DNA of 64,000 bases from Dryococelus australis. Its lineage: Eukaryota > Arthropoda > Insecta > Phasmatodea > Phasmatidae. Numbering within the stretch: position 1 is the first letter of the stretch; each line of letters opens with the position of its first letter. The position numbers and the translations under genes were made by a program. The notes under the pieces are model-generated. The model ran no database searches, was not told where the DNA came from, and worked only from the letters and a program-made list of their open reading frames with translations. The DNA lies in contig CM057002.1 in the NCBI GenBank assembly GCA_029891345.1, forward strand, positions 67,350,590 to 67,414,589. The letters run 5' to 3'. Positions 11,773 through 25,052 of this stretch are shown piece by piece.

Positions 11773-14742
11773 AAGATGGGATCCTCATTACCTCGATGCC
11801 CTCTATACTTTATAGTATCGAGTATTACATGAGAATATCCAGAAGTATCTAATTTTAACACCCATTTTCTCGTGCCTTAGTTATAGATCGAGCGTATCAT
11901 AATGTTTGTAATGTGCAATAATTTTGAAAAGTGTTCCATAACGCTCGGAATATATACGATAATTTCAAAAAGCCTAACATAATTTAAGTACAAGTGCACC
12001 ACAATGTACCATATTTTATTCATAACATAATATTCACACAGCTGCTAGCATCTTGAGTTTTTTTAGGCAACCTATATATACCACAATTATGATTTTTTGA
12101 CATTTGCTTTAATTGAGATACAATAAAAATGGATTGAGAGTTGCGGGCAAGCGCCGATAGGCGCGAGTGACCAACTTAAGTAGTTACTGTACATCCAATA
12201 CATACCACAATTATGTGCTGTACTGAAATTTTTCATTTAATTAATTTTTATCCCATTAATCACTCTTATGGTTAATATTTCAGGCACAATAAAAGCAGGT
12301 AGAGGGTTGCGAGCGAGCGCTGACAGACATGAGCTAGCAAACTGAGTACATAGTTATTGTACATCCCACACATACCATAATTATCTGATAACCTGTCGTG
12401 GCCTAGATTACGCATTTCGTGGGCTAAGCCATGACGAGTGTATCGGATTGTTGCAATATTTATTTAACATTACAGTAATTTCTTTGAAGTCGCAAAACAA
12501 AATTTAAAAGCTGCCAAATTTCAAAATAAGTGTGTACTGGCCTATCATTTTCCTCAAAGTTTGATTACAGTTTTTACTGTGAAAATGTGATTCTATATAG
12601 TCAATTCCCCACTGGAAGCTACTTTCTCGGAGCCCTGCTAAATATCTACTTGCAGGCCTGTTTCATATCCTTCCGCCAAATGTAAACAAACATTGCCATG
12701 TGACTGCCATGTAGCATCTGTCAAAATCAATGTTTACATTCCATTGTGTGTACATATGTTCGTATACTTTCGCTACACCTAAAAATAAACATTGAAATGT
12801 GGCTTCTACTTTCATAACTGTCAAATGTGTTGTTTACTGTTTACAGCTTTCCAAAGAATTCTGTCATAGGTCTATTTCAAAAACCATTTTGTAAGGATAT
12901 TCACAGTTTAGGCTTATAACATAATTTAGGTCAGCTTTATGACATTTTAAAAATGCCTGAATTGGCAATAGTTGTTACGGTTACGTTACAGTAACATATT
13001 TTTTTTCCACGACATAGCACATTATACGTAATGAACGTTAATATTTTGCCGCTGCTGTGTTGAACACTGTTACAACTGCAGGGTAATCAACTGTAGTATT
13101 TAACTTTTTGTTGTTGATATGTGTTGGGTTATTTCTTTAAAAGGATGGCCTCAGTTCGAATAACGAAGGAACAACCAGTCCAACGTAAAAGCGACATTAA
13201 AATCAAGCACGCAACTCGTGTCGCTCATTTTTTTTGTCATAAAAACTTAAAATATAGCAGTGAACATGCACACAAATAAGCCTACCGTAACTTTTATTCC
13301 GCTCATATTTATGTGTATTGCTACTTATTGTGTACTAGGTTTATTGAAATTTATTGGGGCTGGGCTTGGTTATTTTTTTGGGATTGGTGGTAAATCACGT
13401 TACATAACTGTGTTTCAAACACCCAGGGCAAAGGTACAGTGTTGTGATAAATAAACAGACATGGATGTAAATAAATAACTCCCCCATAAAAACCGTCTCA
13501 TTTAAAATGTATAAATAGTTCACAGCAAATATTTGAAATCACATACACACACAGATCCAACGTAACGATCACCACACAGCCACGCCACACTATTTCACAA
13601 GTAGTGGTTAACGAAACACACAGTGACAGTATATTTATTACTGCTGTGAAAACACAGATTTATCACAACATCGTAATTTTGTTAGATAGGTTTAAAAAAA
13701 CACAACATCTACAAACGTGATGTGGTAATTTGAAGTATCTTTCGGAACAAGTATAATTTACGCTTCGTTTGGTAAAAAAGCAACACGCCATGTCATGGCT
13801 CGCCACGTCTACCAACTTCACTTTGTTTCTGCCCCGTCATCGTATCTAAATATGTATATTAAAATAAGTATTCAAACTATAAAATCTTTTTTCAGTAGTA
13901 AATTACAAATTCAAAAATCATTATTTTGCTGTAATAAGTATGAAATATGCTACAATTGAAAACATGTACAATTACTGTATACTAGCGAAGTGAAACTTCT
14001 CAAGTGTGAAAGAGATAGAGAGAGAGAGCGACAAGCCTCGCTCAGCAGACAGTTGCTTTCTCGCTCAATAAAACAACACGGTACCATTACGGCCTACTCG
14101 CGATATTTTCCGCTGTTATTTTAAACTGTAAAAATGAGATATGTTGCCATCGGGGCTACCTAAATATTTAAGCATTTCAATAGGCACCGTTTAATTTACA
14201 AATAGTATACTAAAAAAAACTAGGTTAAAATAATATTTTAATTGTGAACTATTTCTTACCGGCCGTTGCCAACACGTTGCTGCTCTCGCTGTTGTTAATT
14301 CATATTTAAAAATAAATAAGTATTACAAGTTGTAGAAGATATCAAGGTAAAGTATCATTTATTCAATAATACAGTACTATAGTTAACCACAGTGTTATAT
14401 ATTTGTGGAATACAGGTTATTGAAAAAACAGGTTGACATGTTATGCCTAGAGTGTTTTTCTAAGGTTGATCTTCTTCATAAGTCGCTTCCAATTGGGAAT
14501 GGACTATAGAATCAAAGGAGACTGGTTTATCAGTGGTTATGTACGTTAGTGTTACAGGCTGTCCCCAACTTGTTTCCAGTCTAACGTGGGGTTTTATATA
14601 GTTGCCGTGTGTGTAACGACACTAGTCAAATGAGCAATATTCTTGGCCAAGTTGTTTTGTGTTCATGACAATTTTAATTTGGTATCGAGAAAGGTATTGG
14701 TATTGAGTATCGTGAGAATGTAGTATCGACCCGTCGCTAGGG
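11773..14742. mobile_element. Possible hAT-like non-autonomous element
   Basis: The left end reads TAAAGATGGGATC with CTCGATGCC and GTATCGAG motifs following. The right end, read inverse, is TAGCGACGGGTCGATAC followed by repeated CGATACTCAATACC-type motifs. The ends match only approximately and no target duplication was found. The roughly 3-kb interior has no transposase frame. The call rests on end similarity to TARRGAYGGG-type hAT termini. Confidence 0.3.
12074..12375. repeat. Diverged tandem duplication
   Basis: Two successive units share, in order, a TACCACAATTAT block, an ACAATAAAA block, a GGTTGCGRGCRAGCGC-like block and a TAGTTACTGTACATCC-like block. A third copy of the first block follows at about 12370. 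The second unit is longer because of an AT-rich insertion. Confidence 0.55.
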
Positions 14743-17366
14743 TGGTGTTTAAGATAGTTCTGTCTGAAGAGACTGTTTCTAACAATGTTGTGGAGGTCTT
14801 AAAATAATATTTATAGCATGTGTGATATCTCAAAATTGCTGTTCCATTCTAATTTCTGGAAAGTTTTAATTTTATAATTAAACATATGGGAGACCTGTTT
14901 AATAGTTTTATCAAAATAAGTATGCATACTGTATTTCAAGTATTCTGTAATACTGTTCAACCATCAATCTGGCACCACCTTTGCTAAGAGGCTCACTAAG
15001 CTGAATTAAATATAAATAGCAGCCGGGTGTCGTGGCTTCGATAACACGAGTAGACAAACCATAAAACAGCAACGTGGAAGAATAGACAAAAATCCCAAGC
15101 AAAAGACAATTTACTAGCATTTGGAAAATCAGGCAGCAAATACAATTTGTAACGTGAGACAAGCAACTTATGTGTACTTAGCTGCAATAAGCCAGAAGGT
15201 AAAATCAAATTACACTTGAAACCTCGTGTAAAATAGCCCGATACCCATACTTTCATGACTAATGGGAATGGCTCTAGAAACAATTTCCCTTATATTTTCT
15301 GAACTAAGCTTTAAACACAGACCCGATGTTTGCACATGACATCACATTGCTCTGGCTAAGAGTTTTCAACTGCATACTAGCCCAGATTTTCCTGAAACTG
15401 GCTTTTGTCACCACAACCACCCAGGATTGCTCCCATCAGTACTATACTATACATGTGTTAATTCAAAAGCGGGTTGGGGGCAAGGAATCCTTACAGCATA
15501 CAAACTAATTACTCTAAAAGGTGGAGCCGTGGGATGACTCTCTCTCTAAAGACCCATTAATGAGAAATTGTAAAAATTCTGTAAAAAAAAAAAAAAAACA
15601 GTTGAAAATTTAAGATAAATTAGGGGGAAAAATATTTGTTGCTACGCATTGAGTTCCTCTTGTCAAACACTGTACTCCAAGCACTGCATTTTAAAAATTT
15701 ATTTCACCCCTATTTTGTTGTAATATGGCAAGGCGGTGTGTGGTGGTCCAAGAGTCAACTTTTCCGAATGCTCTGTTGAGTCTATCCCTCAGTAACGATG
15801 ATGTTCCTGCGAACCGTAAAGGTTCTTAGCAGTGACATACAATAAACACCCATTGCCATTGTTGTATTTACTAACGTCTGAAGAACCCGAAGGACCATTA
15901 AACAAAACATTTGCTCAAATTCTTCTCGGAAAACTAACGACCGGCCGCCATATTGCGAAAACACTGATCTTCTTTGCTTTAGTCGAACTTGCCAACTGGT
16001 GTAGCACACAATTTTAGTGATGGGGTCACATAGTACTACGTATTTACAACACAAACAACATTATTTACAACATAAATACCCACAATGTAGATTGCATTGC
16101 ATGTAAGCATTAAGCAGAAAATATCAAACGTAATTAGGAAGTGAATAACAGATCACAATGCACTTTGAAAAGTGACGAGAACACACATCACACTGCACAC
16201 ATCTATTCCACACACACACATCACACTGATAATGGCATCCTGTGGCAGCCATAACGTGGGAGATGTATGGAGTGAGATGTCCTTCAACACAAAAACAACA
16301 GGGTTACAATACGCTTCGAAATACTACAAGAAATCAGTACACTAAATCTACTCTACAATGTTTATGTTACAAACAGATTAATGTGAGTTTGTTAACGTCT
16401 TGTTAGAATTATTCATTAATGGTGTAGCTGATTTAATAACATCTTGACAGGTAGTGTTTAGTTAAGATCCTTTATGATAACAATCAGAATTTGTGCTGTA
16501 AACATGGAGAACTTTATTTGGTATGTTATTTCACTGCTGGTCTTGAGAGTAAAACACAAATTGCTTTTATCAGTACCTAATATTTATTTAGTTGTATTTC
16601 ACTTATATCTAATTCATTTTGATTTCCACCTGTAGATGATTTGATGTGGACTTTGTTGTGTAATATGTGTAGCATCAGTTCTGGAGTGTTTCACCCATTT
16701 CACATGTAATTATATGACAGCTATTTATGTTTTCGTGCAAAATTTATTCCAGTATAGAATATTGTTATTTTTTTTTTTTTTTTTTTTTTTTTTATGGTTT
16801 TATGACATGTTTATCAACTGAATTATTTTTTTCCTCTTCTCTTTCAGAGTTTTCCTTGGTTGCAGCAAGTTTAGAAACCATCTCTGTTTTGTTATTTATT
16901 TCTCCTGCCTCTTGCCTGTATATGTTAGGATAATTACTCTAGTTAAAATGCATGCTGCACATTTTTGGCAGTAGTTTTGTTATATGTATTTCACCCACCA
17001 TCACTGATGTTAGTGTTTTGCTTTTATTCTTTAGTTTACTTGGTATTATTCACACATTATTGCATACTGGTAAAAGTGGCAAGTGAGTGGAGGCCGTGGG
17101 ACTCGGAAAGTGAATAGTTATTTTGTATAATTGCTGAAAATGGGTGAAATATTCTGTAAATAATTGTGTTTCCACAGCACTGTACAGTAATTTAGCACAC
17201 CCTGTTGCATTGTAGTGGCACAAAACATGTAGCATTGCACCAAGTCGTAGTGTTATTTTTGTACTGTTGTGTTTGCGTCATGTTGTTTGGGATTCTATTA
17301 TCTTGTTGTTTGCGGAGGATTGGCGTGGTGGCGTTTGTAGTGTAGTTGACTCTTCTCCCTTCCCAG
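14743..17366. other. Intronic stretch, no gene seen
   Basis: Only chance frames were found. Simple-sequence tracts occur at about 15582-15598 (A) and 16768-16793 (T), and there is a cluster of CACACA motifs near 16180-16225. Confidence 0.5.
16768..16793. repeat. T26 homopolymer
   Basis: An uninterrupted run of about 26 T lies within the long intron. It could be the tail of a minus-strand retroposon, but no body was recognised beside it. Confidence 0.9.
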
Positions 17367-17435
17367 AATCTCACAAGGCACAGTGTTGTGAAGAGAATCC
17401 AGTTTGACGAAGTGGAGAAGTTACAGCCACACAAG
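17367..17435 (+). CDS. Internal exon of the unrecognised protein (exon c)
   Basis: This is a 69-nt exon of 23 codons, phase 0 at both ends. The acceptor is TTCTCCCTTCCCAG before 17367 and the donor AAG|GTGAG at 17435/17436. The peptide reads NLTRHSVVKRIQFDEVEKLQ and then PHK. The string KRIQF fits the short RVxF pattern used for docking protein phosphatase 1 ([RK]-[VI]-x-[FW]); this pattern is common by chance and is an inference only. The next exon, 7.6 kb on, ends the protein. Confidence 0.65.
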
Positions 17436-17650
17436 GTGAGTTGCATTCCGACCTCTTCCATCTCTTTACAGTTCTGCCATGTTCATATAGAAGTTTAAGT
17501 TACTGCTATTTCTGCTTGATTTTGTATTGTGACATGATGTTAATATTTAGTACTGTAAGAATTTTTATTGTTTGCAAAATTTTGTTTACCAAGTAGTGTA
17601 GTATAGTAAATTTAGGCTTTCAAAAAATATCTGTTTTTGCAAACCTTCCA

Positions 17651-17733
17651 CTTAAAGGTTGATTCTTACATGGTGTGGATTATAAACATAACTTAAAGGT
17701 TGATTCTTACATGGTGTGGATTATTAACATAAC
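17651..17733. repeat. Two-copy tandem repeat, 41-bp unit
   Basis: The unit starts CTTAAAGGTTGATTCTTACA and is repeated almost perfectly at 17692. It lies directly beside the Penelope-like repeats. Confidence 0.9.
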
Positions 17734-17891
17734 TTAATGATAAATTAGTTAAAATTGCAAGTAGGCCACTAGGCCACCAAAATTATATAAAAAAGATAGG
17801 AATTCAAGCATTTACAGTGTTGTGTAGTACTCGCCGACAGGCACACATACACACAAAGTAGAACGACACATTTTCCACGGGGTTGAGTGAT

Positions 17892-17949
17892 CGCGATGAT
17901 TCTGCAACTCGTTGCCTGTTGAAACTGGCTTAGCCAGTGAAACGTCGCG
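17892..17949 (+). ncRNA. Hammerhead-ribozyme-like fold, copy 1 (decayed core)
   Basis: A three-way junction can be drawn. Stem III pairs CGCGA (17892-17896) with TCGCG (17945-17949). Stem I is GCAAC/GTTGC with a two-base loop (17904-17915). Stem II is ACTGGC/GCCAGT with a TTA loop (17924-17938). The core strands are CTGTTGA (17916-17922), one base off the consensus CTGATGA, and GAAAC (17939-17943). The linker at the expected cleavage site does not fit the NUH rule well, so this copy is probably inactive. Confidence 0.45.
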
Positions 17950-18191
17950 CTCGTGCAACTGCATGGAAAATGTGTCCTCCTTTGTGTGTGTGTGTCTGTC
18001 GACGAGTACTACACAATGTGTACTCAAATTCCCATATTTTTATAAAAATTTAATGATAAATTAGTGAAGTTACAAGGAGATCATTAGGCCACCAGAAATA
18101 TATAAAAGGACAGGAATTCAGCTACATGTCAACAGGCGCACACACACAAAGAATCAAAGAATGATTACACTTTTCACACGGTTGCGCTATC

Positions 18192-18253
18192 ACGACGTTT
18201 CACTGACTAGGCAGTTTCATCAGACTGCAAGCTCTAGTCAGGGGGTTCAACGT
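18192..18253 (-). ncRNA. Hammerhead-ribozyme-like fold, copy 2 (consensus core)
   Basis: Read on the minus strand, CTGATGA (18223-18217) is followed by hairpin ACTG/CAGT (18215-18202) and GAAAC (18201-18197). Upstream, ACGTT (18253-18249) gives a four-base stem III with ACGT after GAA and places a U at the cleavage position. Stem I is weak (about three pairs). The core matches the type III hammerhead consensus better than copy 1. Activity is not implied. Confidence 0.45.
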
Positions 18254-18299
18254 AATAGGTACACATCCCATCATCCATCATCCATTCCTGCCCGGATGG

Positions 18300-19560
18300 T
18301 TATATATAAGGGTTGCAAATACCCCTAAGGGGAGTATTTTCTTATTTTCCCAACATACCTAGACAAACACAAATATTTTCCAGGGCTTTGCTTCCCAGAA
18401 CTGCCTAGTTACGTACAACTGGACCTTTACTTCCTGCCTCTACCACCGGTGGAGGGGAGGGGAGAGGAAAACTGTAATGGGTACCACAACTCTTGTTTGC
18501 TACAACAGGGGCCTTACAAATATGTTGCATGCTTGCCACAATGTGTGTGGACTAGCCATCCGTAACCTGGGCCTGAACTTACGATAAACCAATGGGAGGA
18601 TACGAGCCCTCACAAGGGCTTGTACCGACCCTCTACTGAGGGGATAGCACTCCAATAATGATAAATGACAGTGTTCTCAGGGCAGTTAGTTTTTGCCTGC
18701 CTAGCAGATGTAGCTGCTTACCTCACTGTCCAGTGCCGTACGTCATCCTCCAGGACTCGCCTCTAAGACTGACCGCCATTCCCGTACTACTCCATCTCTC
18801 TCAACATGCCGAGTGCCTAGAACTTGGCTGTCAGGGTTCACCCTCATTCACTCAGTCCTGCACGAGTGAGAGACCTACTTGGCAGTCAAGTTACCGTCGC
18901 TCTTCGCATGTCTTGGCCAGACACTCGGATTATATTGGTTTATTCTCAATAAATCCATATAAACCACACCTCAGTCTTTTACCATTCTGTTCACCGGGTT
19001 CCTACCCAGTGATCCTCTGTCCTCTCAGACTCGCGCAAGACCCAAGACCAAACCCTTTCTACAAAACCTTTTCAAAGCAGACTTTGTTACAAGCAGTAAT
19101 GCCGCTTCTCGGCTTTCCAGGGACTATGCGTAATGAGGCTTCCCACCAACCGTAGGAGTGTATGTGCACTCCCCCTCCACGATGGAAATGTTACCCCGAC
19201 TAAGCTGAATGCCTAGCTACCAGTGATTACGCTACTTTTCTGGTCATCACTGTGTCGGGGAGGAGGGCTTGCCACCGCTAGGTATAAGACACCCTCCATG
19301 GCAAAGTGAAACTGCTCCTCGTGTACTGGCACCAGAGATTGGCTCCAGCTCCAGCTCTCTGGAAGAGCCCCCCTTCCAATGTGCACAGTTTAGGTCACCT
19401 TGTCATATGTCCTATTATAGAGCTAGGAAGGTAAAGGTTGAGAGGACAGTCTCTGTTCAGACTCAACAATCTTGTGGTGAGAGGGTCGACTGTCAAAAGG
19501 GTTGTTCGTCAATGCCCTGGTGAGATGACAGCCACCTCCACCAGGTTGCTCAACATTACG
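18300..19560. other. GC-richer repeat-like island, unclassified
   Basis: Base composition rises clearly against the flanks, with CCT- and AGGGGA-rich pieces and no introns or coding bias. The longest open frame (18658-19155, plus) is rich in Ser, Pro, Leu and Cys, with no domain. It is most likely an old mobile-element insertion in the intron. Confidence 0.35.
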
Positions 19561-22500
19561 ATGTTAAAATACAAGTCATTATAATGACTACTTTTGAAGT
19601 TACAGAAGTTCGTAATATTTGTACTTCTACTATTTGTTTACAGTCACATAATACTTACTTAGGATTTTTGGTTTACTTTGTCGAATTTGTAATATTTGTT
19701 TTAAGGAATTGACATTTACAACACACCCTGGAGTACTTTCTTTTTTCTCGATTGTGGTTCAAATTATCACCATATCAGTGTTTATTATATGTTGAAAACT
19801 ATTCAGATGCCAGCAACCATGTTGCATACAGATCTGCGACTCCAACCTTTTGTCTGTAAACAAAAGTCTATGCAAAGGCATGAAAGAACATCTGTGATAT
19901 TGCCTTTAAATCTGTTAATTCATTTCGTAAAAAATACATATCTGCAACAACAGGTAAAATTTGTAAAAACAGAAACATCAACCCTGACAGCCTCCTAATG
20001 CTCCAACTGCATTTGCCACTTGCCGTCCTACTACCCGCTCTGATGCCTCTTGGCACATCACAGGCTGACAGACGAGTCATAGAATTATCTACTGGGTTTG
20101 TTGTGCTTTTCTAATTGGCAACTGTTGTGCTATTTTTGTTGATGTGACACAAATGAAAGTTCTGTTATTAAATGTCCACCATGTTTTAACAGCTTGATTA
20201 TAAACCAACCACACTTTCGCCATTGTGTGTCTCCACACATGAAACATATGACGATGTGCTATAATAATCAAAGTTTGTCTACAAGTAGAAAGACGTAGCA
20301 TGTATAATAATGCTCTTGGAGGAAGGAACATAACATCTTTCATACTGCGCAATTCACATAGAATGTGTGAAAATAATAAGACTGAAAAAAAATGTTTATA
20401 TTCTATATCAGATAAAAAAAATTTTATCAAAGTTTTATACAGTTTCTATAAAATTCGTACATAAAACTGCTTCCCATTTAAGTTGAATACAATCCGTGTT
20501 CTTTCACAGAGAGTAAGTTCTTCCAGTTCATATTTTAATCTGCATACAACTTTCACTCCTCAAAAACGACACAGCAGTATGTTTATAAAAGTAATATAAA
20601 CAAACCAAGCTGACCTCTAGACTCTTAATTTTTTTTTGTTGTCAATGTGCCAACTTGTGCAAGTCGGACAATATTCCATGAAATGCATCCACTTTACAAT
20701 TTTGGAACTTTTTTATTGCAGCTGTAACTAGTAGAATAAATTGTAGTTTAAGAAATTACATCTTACATTTGACACCGTCGGGTGAGACATGATACGAACT
20801 GTGACACAAATACTTACTGGCAATATGGTCGGTCGCCAGTGGTGCCTCCCAATCCCCGCACTATTGAGACTCAGGGTCCTCAGGAATGCTGTGGGTCCAT
20901 CTCACCCGTGCGTACTTACAAACACGTAGGCAATATTAAACTTTTTACTAAACATTACTGGAAATAAACACTTAATAAAATATGTGTGGCTAGGACACTG
21001 TAACTACTGAATAAAAGGGTAAGTTCACTGTGAGACTTTTTTTATTGTTACCATCTATGCGCATCAACGTGCCAATGAAATTATGCCTATCTCGGTCATG
21101 ACTAGCAAATTCCGCTTGGGTGCTCCCCGGCCCGCAATTACTCTAGAGCATGCATAGATGGATGATCTCACCGAGGTGCGTGAAAGCACAGCCTTCATGA
21201 GTGAAGAGGGCTGACAGCCGCTAGGGTAGACTAACGGTTTTTCCCTGAAGACAGGACACTGTGAATTACAAAATGAAACGCTTAATACACATTAACACAT
21301 GTGATTACTTGGCATCACTAATGCAAACTCATTGGGGCTCGCCCTCCAGCACGTGGGTAGTGTGGTGACGGCCTATACACAGAGCTGGCTAGGATGGGAA
21401 TAATTGCACCGTACAATAATTACAAAATTATATAAACCCTCAAAAGATACATGAAACAAGACGGGACACGAGATGTGTATTCACAATAAACACACACATG
21501 TGTGAAAACAAGTTAAGATGGCGTAGAAACTGCAAATTAAATTCAGACAAAATAATATTCTTGCTGAGAATATTATTCTCTTTACCATTGAAAGTAACAG
21601 GCTTGTAACATGCCTGATGGCGGTAAAATGAAACATTAACATGACAGTGTGGTCAAGTACACAAAGCATCAATTTACGTGAAATTACACAGAACCCTGAC
21701 AAAAATTTAACATAAAACGCTTTATACAATATTGCACATACAATGTTGCATAAACAAGCTCTCCAAATGAAACGATAGCGTATACAAAGATTTGGTATTG
21801 GTCGGCCACGTGGTTATACGTGATGTTGCTGTAAAATATTCAAACACAAAAAATACCCTCAAATACGTACATAAAAACAAAACCCTTAAAATTGCGTGTA
21901 GCAATAATGCAGAAGTTGCAATGAAACGTCATAAACATAGGTGGATGGCGCCTGATTCAAGTTGCGCGGGTCACGTGACCTCCCCGACATCGTTCAACTC
22001 CTTCTCCTCGATTAAAATAAAAATTCCACAAGGGCGCAAGAAATTAATAAAGCGGAAGCATAATGCTGGGGAAAAGTCTGGCAAAAATGTATGCAAGCAA
22101 AGGTTAACTGATGAACTAGACTATGAGAACCTAAATCAGTGAACAAGAGTTGTAGTGTGTATGTGACAGTGTCTTACCTCTCCAGCTCTCCTCGACAGAC
22201 TGTCCAGAGACAAGCGTCGCGCAGACCTACCATGGCCGCCTACGGGGTTCACATAAGCGGAAGTGCTATGCACGCCAAGTAAATATTTTACTATAGAAAA
22301 TAAAATTGCACAAATTAAATTTGATATTGTTTTACATTTCTATAACTTTCCTATGAATTTCAATTTTAGTGTGTCTTCATGACGATGTTCATGCCGGAAG
22401 TGTTCTTAATCTCGGTGCTGCGGGCACTTTGAATTTTATAACCAGACAATTTCAAATTGGCAACAAACACTTTAAAACATTTAAAGACATATTAAACCCT

Positions 22501-23239
22501 GCAAATACAATATAACACATTTTAGACTGAAAAATAATATTTCTGTGGGAGTTCAGAATGATTATTGTCCTCTTTGCACACGTGCAGGACATGTGACACA
22601 TTCGTGGTGAGCGCTGTCATGGGCTCTAGCGGCACTGGCTGTTAGCCGGCATCGCATTTAAGAAGTAAAACATAACAGTTATGATATAACTACTCAATAA
22701 AATTAATTACCTCCATAAAAATTATCATTATCTGAAAATCTTGAGATTAAACTATTTGAATTTACCTTACAAAAGTTCAAATACATTGATAAAATTAATA
22801 AGGGTGATTGGTCTTCACATTTTTAGTTTGGTTCAGTTCGACTTTTGGTGAAAGAAGTCAGTTTTTGATTCTGGTCTGTCATAATTATACAGTTGTATTT
22901 TTTAAAATTTACAAAACAGTTATAAATCACCTGGTGTATTGATGTTTACTTTATTTCCTGCATTAGCCATTGCAGATAATTAGCAGATTAAAGGATGTTA
23001 TTTTTGAGGTTGTGCTGTAGTATTTGGGTGAATGTGATATCTCGCCACCATTTCTGCTCATCCAGGCTGGATAAATGATGTGTTCTTTGAAGAATTCTTG
23101 CAATGGAGATACCACCTTAAACAAAATGTTATTTTGCAAATGTTCCATTGCAGTACGTCTCGTATGAAACCAGAACAATGTGTAGAGAAGGCAACACAGG
23201 CACAGTTTAGAAGTTAAGTTGGGCTTTTGTCAGTAGATA
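19561..23239. other. Intronic stretch, no gene seen
   Basis: Mostly AT-rich unique-looking sequence. GC-richer patches at about 20775-20930, 21050-21380 and 21940-22260 are probably repeat fragments. No exon with matching splice sites was found. Confidence 0.45.
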
Positions 23240-23425
23240 TACAAAAAAAAAATTAGAACAAGGAATCAAGTCAGCAAGTTGATACATGACGTGTAAACAC
23301 GACTTTGCCTCATCTTGACGTGTCATCTTGTCACCCCAGGTGGGGTTTGAACCATGAACAACTTGCTACCGTAGCCTACCAGCACACCTCTAGGCACGCA
23401 GCTCGCTACACCATCTTGTATACTG
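23240..23425 (-). mobile_element. Possible tRNA-derived SINE fragment
   Basis: On the minus strand an A-box-like TGGTGTAGCGAG (near 23414) is followed by a B box GGTTCAAACCCC (23353-23342), which matches the pol III consensus. The downstream body ends at a T run (A run on the plus strand, 23242-23252) that could terminate pol III. A-to-B spacing is longer than in a normal tRNA and no target duplication was found. Confidence 0.35.
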
Positions 23426-24660
23426 GAGCTCTCTGCAGACACAGACGTCCTCCAGTAGGATCACCGCTGCCTACCAAACCTTAACCAACCCCCTCCGAAG
23501 AAGTGTTCATCCCCTTTAATACCCACTACCCTTCTGGTAGTGACACCCAAAGTCCCTTTTGGAAAACAACATAGTTAGTTAGGGTCAGGTAGTGTCATAG
23601 CTACCTAGCCGCATCTGCTCTTGTCTAGTGTAGACCTAGGTCCTCTTCACCTGGTATTACCATAGTCTACTTCCATTACAGTCTCTTGGTAGTTAGAAGT
23701 TTGTATGGGCTTTTCTATCTGTCCTCAGAGTATTTATTTCTAGGGTGACTGTGACTTTAACCCCATTAGGCATCAGCCTACCAGGGAAAAGCAGGAGACT
23801 GCGTCATTGAAACCCATTTGCCGAACTTAAGAGTGGGACTGCGAGCTCCCTTAACCGGACACACGTGCATCTCAAACACACACATTAGACAGCCGGCCAC
23901 CCATACTGTGGAGAAGGTACGGCAAAGTACCTGGTGCACACGTAGCACAACCACTAGGAACTCAATCCACAAGACAGCTAGTCAGCCAGCCCAGCCAATT
24001 CACCGAGTGATAAGACTGGCTCTGGAGGTTTGCCACCTTTAGACTACAGCCACGTCGCTGACAAACGTCCAGGATAAACCCACCACTCCAACCACTGCGC
24101 TGTACTGTCACCGGTTGGTTAGAGTAATCCGGTATGACTGGTTGGCTCGGGCACGGCTGGCTTTACAGCTAGCTAGGGAGTGGTACAAAGTGGCGAGCTA
24201 GGAAGGCAGCTACTACCTCAGAGTCCAACCTGAGCTGTAACGCAGTGCTAACTGCCCTCTGCAGTCTAACCTCCCGGGAATGATCTCAAGCCAGCAGACA
24301 ACTGGAGAGGCCTCGCCTGCCAGACCCTTCGCACTCCCTATTTCAGTCTCCCTACAAGACCACCGCATCTTGTCATCGTCGACTTCTACCAGGGACTCCA
24401 TGTACCACTGGGTATAGTGAACCCGTGGTTCCAGCTCGGCAGGACCAGCAACTTTGCGATCCCACCAACCGCAGCAACAGCGGCCAATCAGGAGCTGCCT
24501 TGGCTACGCCCACTGCAGGTAAACTGTGTTGCAGAGTACAGTTAAGCCCACATCAGTCTTTGTGCCGTGCTGTCAAGGCATGCACCGTAGCTTTCTTACC
24601 GGCTGGAGTCTGGCAATAAAGTCAGCCCAGTCATATTGCTAGTGTGTCTGATACACACTC
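23426..24660. other. GC-richer island, probably old mobile-element sequence
   Basis: Composition is well above the flanks from about 23400 to 24640, ending near a CAATAAAG signal at 24615. No coding domain was recognised on either strand. It could be the remnant of a long terminal repeat or a long non-autonomous element; ends and class could not be fixed. Confidence 0.3.
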
Positions 24661-25052
24661 TAAAACCTTGCCCGATCGTGATGACGTTGCCAGTCACCCG
24701 ATGTTACCCGTCAAAGTCAAATCTGTTTACTTGTACAATGCCATTGTGTATGTACTGTTTTCACTGTTTCGATCAGTCTTCGAGCATATCTAGTAAGTTT
24801 TTCAGGGCATGGCTTTTTATTTGTATTGCCCATGCTATTTTTTTTTTTGACATTGTGTCATACCCATTTGTATCTTCTTGTAGCTTTCTGAGGTAACTCC
24901 TTGTTCAGAATTCTCTGTGTTTTTTTCTCTACACATTTTTCTGGTTCTCTATGAGATCTACAATGGAGTATCTTGAAAATAATGTATCGTTGGATGTGTT
25001 TGTGCAATGTTTTGCCGTGGCTGCACTGCGATTGTGTCTGACTGTCTCGTAG

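Larger units (their letters stand above)
17737..18260. mobile_element. Penelope-like terminal repeats in mixed orientation
   Basis: The block at 17737-17890 is repeated directly at 18047-18190 (shared TAATGATAAATTAGT, AGGCCACCA, ATATATAAAA, AGGAATTCA and CACACACAAAG pieces). The segment 17945-18016 is an inverse copy of 17820-17890. Two hammerhead-like folds, one on each strand, sit inside. Short terminal repeats with hammerhead motifs in mixed tandem and inverted order are known for Penelope-like retroelements. No reverse-transcriptase frame is present, so these are isolated terminal pieces. Confidence 0.5.

Noticed and set aside
18658-19155. 165-codon plus-strand open frame
   Set aside because: No coding bias, no domain, no splice context; it lies in repeat-like GC-richer sequence.
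21792-22142. 116-codon plus-strand Lys-rich open frame
   Set aside because: Codon use follows the AT-rich background and no family is visible; treated as chance.
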